Shown here: piece by piece, positions 8,223-15,157 of the stretch
Layout: every line of letters starts with the position of its first letter
Numbering within the stretch: the stretch's first letter is position 1
Assembly: GCF_023544465.1 (NCBI RefSeq)
Contig: NZ_JALPVL010000010.1
Span: forward strand, 62,001-126,000
DNA: 64,000 nt
Direction: 5' to 3'
Source of the DNA: Paractinoplanes maris
GTDB lineage: Bacteria > Actinomycetota > Actinomycetes > Mycobacteriales > Micromonosporaceae
Notes under the pieces: generated by a model
What the model was told of the DNA's origin: nothing
Database searches by the model: none
What the model saw: only the letters and a program-made list of their open reading frames with translations
Made by a program: the position numbers and the translations under genes

Positions 8223-8249
8223 CGTCACAACCGCGCGGGCTGTCCGGTC
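8223..8249 (+). promoter_or_regulatory. ECF41-type promoter for the alpha/beta hydrolase
   Basis: CGTCACA at 8223-8229, 16 bases, then GGTC at 8246-8249. Same spacing and -10 as the NDH-2 promoter, with one mismatch in the -35. Transcription would start near 8256, 35 bases before the ATG. Confidence 0.6.
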
Positions 8250-8290
8250 ACGGCTGATGGACCGCAACACCGCACCCGAAGGGGAAGATC

Positions 8291-9010
8291 ATGCCCAACG
8301 ACACCCAGCCCACTGTCCTGCTCGTGCACGGTGCGTTCGCCGAGGCCGCCAGCTGGAACGGCGTGATCGAGCGCCTGACCGGCGCGTCGGTCGACGTCAT
8401 CGCCGTGGCGAACCCGTTGCGCAGCCTGGCCGGCGACGCGCAATACCTGAGCGACGTCATCGACGGGGTGGGCGGGCCGGTCCTGCTGGTCGCCCACTCG
8501 TACGGCGGCATGGTGACGACCGAGGCGGCCGCCGGCAACGACGAGGTGAAGGGTCTCGTCTACGTCGACGCGTTCGCCCCCGCCACCGGCGAGTCGGCGT
8601 TCGCGCTGTCGCTGAAGTTCCCCGGCAGCACGCTCGGCGACGCGCTGACCGCCACTCCGGTCTCCACCGGCGGCAACGAGTTCACCATCCGCCGCGATGT
8701 CTTCCACCACCAGTTCTGCGCCGACGTGCCGCCCGCCCAGGCCGCCCTGATGGCCGCGACCCAGCGCCCGGTCACCGAGGCCGCGCTGGCCACGGCCCTG
8801 GCCGCCGACGAGCCCGCGTGGGGCTCCCGGCCGTCCTGGTTCGTCTACAGCGACGCCGACCTCAACATCCCGGTCGAGCTGCACCGCTGGATGGCCACCC
8901 GGGCCGGCGCCAAGACCGCCCGCGAGATCGCCGGCGCCTCGCACGCCCTGAGCGTCTCGCAGCCCCAGGCCGTGGCCGAGACGATCCTCGAGGCCGTCGC
9001 CGCCGTCTGA
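8291..9010 (+). CDS. Alpha/beta-fold hydrolase
   Basis: A 239-residue cytoplasmic serine hydrolase. The nucleophile elbow is HSYGG near residue 75, the acid lies in YSDADLNIP, and the histidine in GASHALSVSQP near the C-terminus. It resembles the small esterase/salicylate-esterase-like group (VLLVHGAFAEAASW at the N-terminus). Substrate unknown. A GAAGGGGAAG site precedes the ATG. It is divergent from the ECF41 sigma gene and has its own ECF41-type promoter, so it probably belongs to that regulon. A terminator hairpin follows at 9020-9048. Confidence 0.88.
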   Translation: MPNDTQPTVLLVHGAFAEAASWNGVIERLTGASVDVIAVANPLRSLAGDAQYLSDVIDGVGGPVLLVAHSYGGMVTTEAAAGNDEVKGLVYVDAFAPATGESAFALSLKFPGSTLGDALTATPVSTGGNEFTIRRDVFHHQFCADVPPAQAALMAATQRPVTEAALATALAADEPAWGSRPSWFVYSDADLNIPVELHRWMATRAGAKTAREIAGASHALSVSQPQAVAETILEAVAAV

Positions 9011-9019
9011 CCGGACGAT

Positions 9020-9048
9020 CCGCCCGCTTCCGATCCGGAGGCGGGCGG
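9020..9048 (+). terminator. Rho-independent-like hairpin after the alpha/beta hydrolase
   Basis: CCGCCCGC (9020-9027) pairs with GCGGGCGG (9041-9048), and an inner TCC/GGA pair extends the stem. No clean T-run follows, as is common in high-GC genomes. Confidence 0.65.
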
Positions 9049-9057
9049 CTCTCGCTC

Positions 9058-9110
9058 TTGACAGTGGCCCCGGTCACAGTGTTTAACTAACGTACCAGTT
9101 CGTACATTAG
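9058..9110 (+). promoter_or_regulatory. Promoter with overlapping 24-bp palindromic operator
   Basis: TTGACA (-35) is at 9058-9063 and a TTTAAC/TTAACT-like -10 lies 17-19 bases further. Directly over the start region is an imperfect palindrome, CTAACGTAC (9087-9095), 6 bases, GTACATTAG (9102-9110), with 8 of 9 positions symmetric. Its size and GTAC-centred arms suit a TetR-family repressor. The TetR gene at 13772 is the nearest candidate, but no copy of the palindrome was seen in front of that gene. Confidence 0.6.
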
Positions 9111-9131
9111 CGATCCACGGGAGCCGGGAGC

Positions 9132-9983
9132 ATGCGCTGTGGCTTGATCGGGGCCGGCATCGGCACCTCGCTGTCCCCGGCGCTGCACGAGGCCGAGGGC
9201 CGGGGACACGGCCTCGACCTCAGCTACGAGTTGTTCGACACCGGCTCACCGGCGTCGCTCGGTGAGCTGCTCACCACGGTGCAGTCCACCGGCTTCGCCG
9301 GAGTCAACATCACCCATCCCTTCAAGCAACAGGTGATCGGCCTCCTCGACCACCTGTCCCCGCAGGCCCGGGCGATCGGCGCGGTCAACACCGTCGTCTT
9401 CCGCGACGGCCGGCGGTTCGGCCACAACACCGACGCGTACGGCTTCACCGAGGCCTACCGCGAGCTGGTGACCGGCCGGGTCGTGCAGACCGGGGCCGGC
9501 GGTGCCGGTGCCGCGTGTGCCTATGCCCAGCTCACCCTGGGCGTCGAGCAGCTGACCGTGGTCGACCCGGACGCGGGCCGGCGTGAGCAGCTCGCCGCCC
9601 GGTTCGACGATCCCCGCCTCACGGTCGCCGCGCCGCAGGACCTGCCCGCGGCGATCGCCGGCGCCGGCGGACTGGTCAACGCCAGCCCCGTCGGCATGCG
9701 GGCCCACCCGGGACTGCCGCTGCCCGCCGAGCTGCTCCACCGCGGCCTGTGGGTCGCCGACATCGTCTACATGCCGGTCGAGACGCCGCTGCTGCGGGCG
9801 GCCCGCGACGCCGGGCTGCGAGCGGTCGGCGGGACGGCGATGTGCGCCTACCAGGCCGCCGCCGCCTTCGAGCTGTTCACCGGGCGGACCCCCGACACCG
9901 CGCGGATGCTGCGCCACCTCGACGCCGTACTCCAGAAAAACGGAGACCGCCATGAACCCCTCCCCGACCCGAGCGCCCGCTGA
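9132..9983 (+). CDS. Quinate/shikimate dehydrogenase (AroE-like, NAD-type)
   Basis: A 283-residue enzyme of the shikimate dehydrogenase family. It has the substrate serines (TSLSPALHE), the catalytic lysine motif NITHPFKQ and the aspartate motif NTDAYGF. The dinucleotide motif is GAGGAGAAC, and the second strand ends in VDPD. An acidic residue there is typical of NAD-dependent, catabolic quinate/shikimate dehydrogenases; biosynthetic NADP-dependent AroE usually has NRT. The likely reaction is oxidation of shikimate or quinate to the 3-dehydro compound (inference). The 3' end overlaps the transporter gene by 32 bases, so the two are translated together. Confidence 0.85.
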   Translation: MRCGLIGAGIGTSLSPALHEAEGRGHGLDLSYELFDTGSPASLGELLTTVQSTGFAGVNITHPFKQQVIGLLDHLSPQARAIGAVNTVVFRDGRRFGHNTDAYGFTEAYRELVTGRVVQTGAGGAGAACAYAQLTLGVEQLTVVDPDAGRREQLAARFDDPRLTVAAPQDLPAAIAGAGGLVNASPVGMRAHPGLPLPAELLHRGLWVADIVYMPVETPLLRAARDAGLRAVGGTAMCAYQAAAAFELFTGRTPDTARMLRHLDAVLQKNGDRHEPLPDPSAR

Positions 9984-11352
9984 GACCCGCGACCTCCCCG
10001 AACCCCTGTCCCTGCGCCGCATGGTCGGCCCCGGCGTGGTCGCCGTGGGCATCGGCATGGCCGCCGGCGAGATCATCCTGTGGCCCTACCTGACCGCGAT
10101 CGGCGGTCTCGGCCTGCTGTGGCTGGCCTTCTGCACCCTCGCCGTCCAGTTCGTCATCAACATGGAGATCGAGCGCTACACCCTGGCCACCGGTCAGACC
10201 GTGGTGGCCGGCTTCTCCCGCTGGTGGAAGGGCTGGGGGATCCTGATCTGCCTGGCCGGGGCGTTCCAGTACGTCTGGCCGGGCTGGGCCACGAGCGGCA
10301 GCACCGTGCTGACCTATCTGGTCGGCGGGGGCGACCCGGTCTGGATCACGGTGGCCACGCTCGTCGTCATCGGCGTCCTGCTCTCGGTGTCCAAAGTGGT
10401 CTACAACACCGTCGAGCGGGTCGAGGTCGTCAAGGTCGGCCTCACCATCTTCTTCCTGCTCGTCGTGGTCGTCTTCGTGATCTCGCTGGGCACCTGGGGC
10501 GACGGCGCCACGGCCACGGTCACCGAGTTCGGCCAGATCCCCGACGGCATCACCTTCACCCTGCTGCTGAGCGCGATCGGGGCGGCCGGCGCGGGCGGCG
10601 TGCACAATCTGGTGCTCAGCAACTGGATCCGCGACAAGCGCTACGGCATGGGCGCGCACGTCCCGCGGCTCGTCTCGCCGATCACCGGCCGCGAGGAGGC
10701 GGCCGGCACCGACCGCTACACGTTCCCGGTCGACGAGGCCAACCTCGCTCGCTGGCAGGTCTGGTGGAAGCGGGCCAACGCCGAGCACCTGGCCACCTTT
10801 GTGACGGTCTGCTTCGTGACCATCACCATCATGTGCCTGCTGGCCTACCAGTTGCTGTTCGGGCGGGACGACGTCAAGAACGACACCTCGTTCCTGCGCA
10901 TCGAGGCCGGCCTCCTGGCCGACCAGGTCGGTCCCTGGCTCAAGGTGCTCTTCCTGGCGGTCGCCGTGGTGTCGCTGTGGGCGGCGGCGATGGGCCTGCT
11001 CGACATCATCGGCCGGGTCGCCTCGGACTTCCTGCGCCGCAACTACCTGATGACCTCGGCCCGCTGGACCGAGCCGCGGCTCTACCTGACCGTCGTCTGG
11101 GCCGAGATCGTGCTGGGCTCGGCCATCCTGCTGGCCGGCTTCAGCCAGCCGCTGGGCCTGCTCATCGTCTCCACCTGCGCCGCGTCGGTGGTCACCCTGC
11201 TCTATTCGATTCTGCTGGTCCGGCTGAACACGCGCGACCTGGTGGCGGAGGTGCGGCTGCGCGGCTGGCGCCTCGGCGGGATGCTCGTGGCCATCGGCTT
11301 CTACGGCTTCTTCGCCGTGGCCATGGTGGTCACGCAGCTGCAGCGCCTGTAG
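9952..11352 (+). CDS. Divergent Nramp-family membrane transporter
   Basis: A 466-residue integral membrane protein with about 11 hydrophobic segments and the Nramp fold. The first helix reads VAVGIGMAAGEIILWP, so the metal-coordinating DPGN of true Nramp proteins is missing; helix 6 reads GAGGVHNLVLSNWIRDK instead of the MPH motif. Metal transport is therefore doubtful. Its start lies inside the end of the hydroaromatic dehydrogenase gene. Uptake of the dehydrogenase's substrate (quinate, shikimate or a related acid) is my inference. Database pipelines would probably call it a divalent metal transporter. The 3' end overlaps the convergent GGDEF-EAL gene by 23 bases. Confidence 0.82.
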   Translation: MNPSPTRAPAETRDLPEPLSLRRMVGPGVVAVGIGMAAGEIILWPYLTAIGGLGLLWLAFCTLAVQFVINMEIERYTLATGQTVVAGFSRWWKGWGILICLAGAFQYVWPGWATSGSTVLTYLVGGGDPVWITVATLVVIGVLLSVSKVVYNTVERVEVVKVGLTIFFLLVVVVFVISLGTWGDGATATVTEFGQIPDGITFTLLLSAIGAAGAGGVHNLVLSNWIRDKRYGMGAHVPRLVSPITGREEAAGTDRYTFPVDEANLARWQVWWKRANAEHLATFVTVCFVTITIMCLLAYQLLFGRDDVKNDTSFLRIEAGLLADQVGPWLKVLFLAVAVVSLWAAAMGLLDIIGRVASDFLRRNYLMTSARWTEPRLYLTVVWAEIVLGSAILLAGFSQPLGLLIVSTCAASVVTLLYSILLVRLNTRDLVAEVRLRGWRLGGMLVAIGFYGFFAVAMVVTQLQRL

Positions 11353-13618
11353 GCACCCGGTTCGTGAAGAGGTCCTCGAGGGCGGCCGCGGTCATCGGCC
11401 GCCCGAAGAGGTAGCCCTGGGCGAACTGGTAACCCGCCTCGGACAACTGGGCCGCCTGGGCCTCGGTCTCGACCCCCTCGGCGACCGCATCGATGGCGAA
11501 GTCGCTGGTGAAGCCGATCAGATTCCGTACGATGATCTCGCCCGCCTGCCCCGCGGTGGCGCCGCTGACGAAGGACTTGTCGACCTTCAGGACGTCGACC
11601 GGGCAGTCGAGCAGCAGGCTGAGCGACGAGTGCCCGGTGCCGAAGTCGTCGAGGGCGATCCGTACGCCGAGGGCCTTGAGCCGGTGCAGCTGCGCGACCG
11701 CGAGATCGGCGGCCAGCACGGCCGTCTCGGTGACCTCGAGCATCAGCCGATCCGGCTCCACGTCGTTCCCGGTCAGCAGCGCGGCCACCCGGTCGACGAA
11801 GTGCGGGTCCTCCAGCTGGCGGGCCGAGACGTTGACGCTGATCCGCCCGGGCGCCCGGTCGCCGAGGCGGCGGCGCCAGTCCACCGACTGGCGTACAGCT
11901 TCGCGCAGCACCCAGTCACCGATCTCGACGATGGAACCGTTGTTCTCGGCCAGCGGGATGAAGGCGTCCGGTCCGAGCAGCCCGTGCTCGGGGTGCCGCC
12001 AGCGCAGCAGCACCTCGGCCCCGATCGGGGAGCCGCCGGGGAGGGTGACGATGGGCTGGTAGAGAACCGTCAGCTGTCCCTCGGCCGGGGCCCGGCGCAG
12101 CTCGGCGGCCAAGCGGGCCTCGGCGTCGGCGGCCCGGTCCATGGCCGCGTCGAACCAGTGCCAGGCGTTTCCGCCCGCGTTCTTCGCCGCGTACATGGCG
12201 ACGTCGGCCCGCCGCAGCAGCTCGGCCGGGACGTCGCCGGGGCGGGTGGTCGTGACGCCGACGCTGGCCGCCGTGACCACCGTGTGGCCGGCCAGCTCGG
12301 CCGGCGCGCCGACCGCGCGGATCACCTTGCGCAGGAGCACTTCGACGTCGCCGCCGTCCGGGATGACGATCGTGAACTCGTCGCCGCCCAGACGCGAGAC
12401 GGAGCCCCGGCCGCCGACCACCTCGGTCAGCCGGCGGCCGGTGACCCCGATGAGCAGATCGCCGACGTGATGGCCCAGCCGGTCGTTGACGGTCTTGAAG
12501 TCGTCCAGATCGAGCAGGGCGACGTGGAAGCGGCCGCGCTCGCCCAGCAGCTGCGCGAGGTGCTGCTCCATCCGGGACCGGTTGGCCAGACCGGTGAGAC
12601 TGTCGTGGGTGGCCTGGTGGGTCAGCTTCGTCTGGTAGTCGCGCAGCTCGTCGACCAGCCGCTGGTTGTCGCGCAGGGCCAGGATCTGCCGCACCACGAC
12701 CAGGGCCGTGAGCACGACGGCGGCGATCTGCATCGTGGTCGTCTCGGTGGCGTCGCCGGTGCCGGTCGAGAGCAGCAGGACGTCGGTGATGGCGACGGCG
12801 GCGTAGGGAAGGACGCTGATCCGCTGCGAGACGCGGCGGGTTGCGGGCGTACGGTCGCCGTTCGACCACTGGCGGGCGGCGGCGAGATTGATGGTGAGCG
12901 CGGCGACCGGTACGGCCAGCAGGCTGCTCGACAGATGGACGTAGTCGCTGATGAACGGTGACATGCCGCCCAGCGACGCGGCGATCGACGCGCCCACCGC
13001 CAGGATGTGGATCGCCTGCCGGTCGAGCCGGCCGGCCCCGGCGAAACCGACCTTGACGAAGGTCGCGACACCGACGAAGGCCGACAGCATGATGGCCAGC
13101 ATCGGACCGGCCGAACCGGTCTGGGCCATCCAGCGGTCGTGGTCGCGCAGGGAGAGATGCCAGACCAGCGCGCCCAGCGTGACCAGGACCATGCAGGCGT
13201 CCAGGCCGAAGCGGATCCAGTCGGCCCGGCTGCGCTGCCAGGACGGCAGCCGCAGCAGTGCCCAGATGACCAGGCCGAGCACGGCGAGATAGAGGGCGAC
13301 GGTCACCGGCCCGATGCGTTGCGAGGGCATCGCTCCGCCGACCGCGTCGACCGCGTTGCTGACGCTGCCGGCGGTGAAGAAGGCGCTCGCCACCGAGAGA
13401 TGCCGCCAGAAGCGCCTCGTGCCCGCGTCCAGGCGCTGGTCGCGGGCCGCCCGCAGACAAGCGATCCCCGCGAGGGCGGCGCCGACCGGCAGCGGCACCC
13501 AGCCGATCACCGGATGCGCATAGGTGTGCGTCAGCCCGGCGAAGAACCAGGCCGCGCACAGCACGACGAGCAGTGCGCCGGCCAATTCGAGCCCGTGCAC
13601 CCGAAAGTATCGAGGCAT
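11330..13618 (-). CDS. Membrane GGDEF-EAL protein (cyclic-di-GMP synthesis/breakdown)
   Basis: A 762-residue signalling protein. Residues ~1-300 form 8-9 membrane segments, then a GGDEF domain (RLGGDEF intact) and an EAL domain. The EAL signature is EVLLRW, and the catalytic NVSARQL, EVTET, DDFGTG, KVDKSF and EGVET residues are all present, so phosphodiesterase activity is plausible. No RxxD inhibitory site precedes GGDEF. Both making and degrading cyclic-di-GMP are possible; which dominates cannot be told. The membrane part may sense an unknown signal. The ATG at 13618 is the first in frame. It stands alone between convergent and divergent neighbours. Confidence 0.93.
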   Translation of the reverse strand: MPRYFRVHGLELAGALLVVLCAAWFFAGLTHTYAHPVIGWVPLPVGAALAGIACLRAARDQRLDAGTRRFWRHLSVASAFFTAGSVSNAVDAVGGAMPSQRIGPVTVALYLAVLGLVIWALLRLPSWQRSRADWIRFGLDACMVLVTLGALVWHLSLRDHDRWMAQTGSAGPMLAIMLSAFVGVATFVKVGFAGAGRLDRQAIHILAVGASIAASLGGMSPFISDYVHLSSSLLAVPVAALTINLAAARQWSNGDRTPATRRVSQRISVLPYAAVAITDVLLLSTGTGDATETTTMQIAAVVLTALVVVRQILALRDNQRLVDELRDYQTKLTHQATHDSLTGLANRSRMEQHLAQLLGERGRFHVALLDLDDFKTVNDRLGHHVGDLLIGVTGRRLTEVVGGRGSVSRLGGDEFTIVIPDGGDVEVLLRKVIRAVGAPAELAGHTVVTAASVGVTTTRPGDVPAELLRRADVAMYAAKNAGGNAWHWFDAAMDRAADAEARLAAELRRAPAEGQLTVLYQPIVTLPGGSPIGAEVLLRWRHPEHGLLGPDAFIPLAENNGSIVEIGDWVLREAVRQSVDWRRRLGDRAPGRISVNVSARQLEDPHFVDRVAALLTGNDVEPDRLMLEVTETAVLAADLAVAQLHRLKALGVRIALDDFGTGHSSLSLLLDCPVDVLKVDKSFVSGATAGQAGEIIVRNLIGFTSDFAIDAVAEGVETEAQAAQLSEAGYQFAQGYLFGRPMTAAALEDLFTNRVPTGAAAA

Positions 13619-13771
13619 GTCTTTCCCGTCCCCTGCGAATGTCGGCCGTCCCCATCGGCAGCCCCGCCGCCGACTTGAAAGGTCTGCCCGGAGCGTCCGT
13701 GCCGGGCGTCGGCTCAGCGAAGCGGACGGGCGCGACTAGAGTCGGGTGAAGGCGGGCAGGAGAGGAAACGG

Positions 13772-14428
13772 ATGGCAGCGGGAGCGGCGTCGCCCGGTGA
13801 GCGGGTCCGGGATGCCGAGCGCACCCGGGCCGAGATCGTCGAGGTCGCGACGCACGAGTTCGCCGATCAGGGTTACGCGGGCGCGCGGGTCGACGAGATC
13901 GCGGCCAAGACGCGCACCACCAAGCGGATGATCTACTACTACTTCGGCGGCAAGGAGGGGCTCTACCTCGCCGTCCTCGAACAGGCCTACCAGCGCATCC
14001 GGCTGCTCGAGCAGAAGCTCGACGTCGACCACCTGGAGCCGGTCGAGGCGCTGCGCAAGCTGGCCGAGCTCACCTTCGACCACCACGAGGAGCACCAGGA
14101 CTTCGTCCGCCTGGTGGCGATCGAGAACATCCACTACGCCCAGCACCTGCTCAAGAGCGAGGTCCGCGAGGGCCTGGCCGCCCCCGCGCTCGAGGTCCTG
14201 ACCCGCATCATGCGGCGCGGCGTGGAGGCCGGCCTGTTCCGCGACGACCTCGACGCCCTGGACGTCCACATGATCATCAGCTCGTTCTGCATCTTCCGCG
14301 GGGCCAACCGCTACACGTTCCGGGCCATCTTCGACCGCGACCTGCTCGATCCGTCCCTGCGCACCCACCAGCGCCAGATGATCGGCGACCTGGTCGTCGC
14401 GCACGTGACGGCCGCGCCACCACGGTAG
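13772..14428 (+). CDS. TetR-family transcriptional regulator
   Basis: A 218-residue repressor. The N-terminal HTH (ATHEFADQGYAGARVDEIAA, then TTKRMIYYYFGGKEGLYLAV) is followed by an all-helical ligand domain. The RMIYYYFGGKEGLYLAVLE form is the type that I recall beside hydroaromatic-acid catabolic genes (TetR_C_29-like group), which makes the dehydrogenase/transporter pair at 9132-11352 a possible target; this is inference. A GGAGAGG site precedes the ATG. It stands alone, downstream of the GGDEF-EAL gene's divergent start. Confidence 0.88.
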   Translation: MAAGAASPGERVRDAERTRAEIVEVATHEFADQGYAGARVDEIAAKTRTTKRMIYYYFGGKEGLYLAVLEQAYQRIRLLEQKLDVDHLEPVEALRKLAELTFDHHEEHQDFVRLVAIENIHYAQHLLKSEVREGLAAPALEVLTRIMRRGVEAGLFRDDLDALDVHMIISSFCIFRGANRYTFRAIFDRDLLDPSLRTHQRQMIGDLVVAHVTAAPPR

Positions 14429-14440
14429 GACGTATTCGGT

Positions 14441-14455
14441 ATGTCCGCCGGACAT
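14441..14455. promoter_or_regulatory. Perfect 15-bp palindrome before the snapalysin gene
   Basis: ATGTCCG-C-CGGACAT. It sits about 70 bases upstream of the protease ATG, next to a TAGGGT -10 candidate at about 14477. A regulator-binding site is likely but unassigned. Confidence 0.35.
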
Positions 14456-14521
14456 CGATGACGGTCTTTGCGTGACTAGGGTCGGGGCAGGACACCCCCA
14501 ATCCCCCCGCAGGAGGGTCTG

Positions 14522-15079
14522 ATGTTTCTACGACGGATGGCGGCCGCGCTGTTCTCGGCCGTCGCGTTCGCCGGTGTGCTGGTGGCCGGCTCGGCTCCGG
14601 CCTCGGCCGCGCCCCGCGTCCTCTACTACGACGCCAGTCAGGCGCAGGAGTTCGTGGCCGTGGTCAACCAGGGCGCCCAGATCTGGAACAGTCGCGCCAC
14701 GAACGTGCGCCTCGAACCGGTCACCGCCGGCCGCACGCCCAACATCCGCATCTACGCCGACAACGGCTGGCCCCGGGCCCAGACCACCTCGCTCGGCAAC
14801 GGCCGGGTCTGGATGGGTCGCCAGGCCGTCGACCAGGGCTACTACCCGCCGCGGATCGCCGCCCATGAGCTGGGTCACATCCTCGGCCTGCCCGACCGCC
14901 GCACCGGCCTGTGCGCCGACCTGATGTCGGGCAGCAGCGCCCCGATCTCGTGCACCAGCTCCTACCCCAACGCGCGCGAGCTGGCCCAGGTCGAGGCCAA
15001 CTTCCGCTCGTCGGCCGTCGCCCGGGTCACCCCGCAGACGTACGTCTGGCAGCCCGCGCTCGCCGGAGCCGCGAGCTGA
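14522..15079 (+). CDS. Secreted snapalysin-type (M7) zinc metalloprotease
   Basis: A 185-residue small neutral protease. The Sec signal peptide covers about residues 1-29 (MFLRRMAAALFSAV...APASA-AP). The zinc site is HELGHILGLPD, the HExxHxxxxxD form that defines family M7, where the final aspartate replaces the usual third histidine. Two cysteine pairs (LCADLMSG, ISCTSSYP) suggest a disulfide. Length fits a snapalysin with little or no propeptide. A GCAGGAGGG site precedes the ATG. Streptomyces snapalysins are controlled by an adjacent LysR regulator; none is present here. A strong hairpin follows. Confidence 0.9.
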   Translation: MFLRRMAAALFSAVAFAGVLVAGSAPASAAPRVLYYDASQAQEFVAVVNQGAQIWNSRATNVRLEPVTAGRTPNIRIYADNGWPRAQTTSLGNGRVWMGRQAVDQGYYPPRIAAHELGHILGLPDRRTGLCADLMSGSSAPISCTSSYPNARELAQVEANFRSSAVARVTPQTYVWQPALAGAAS

Positions 15080-15087
15080 CGAGCCCG

Positions 15088-15119
15088 GCCGCGCGGCAGG
15101 CACCGGCCTGCCGCGCGGC
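15088..15119 (+). terminator. Strong hairpin after the snapalysin gene
   Basis: GCCGCGCGGCAGG (15088-15100), a 6-base loop, then CCTGCCGCGCGGC (15107-15119): a perfect 13-bp stem. Confidence 0.75.
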
Positions 15120-15157
15120 ACCGCTCAGCACATGGGCCGCGGTGCCGAATATCGGGT

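Noticed and set aside
9952..11352. Manganese/iron transporter (mntH)
   Set aside because: The DPGN and MPH metal-binding motifs are missing and the neighbour is a hydroaromatic dehydrogenase.
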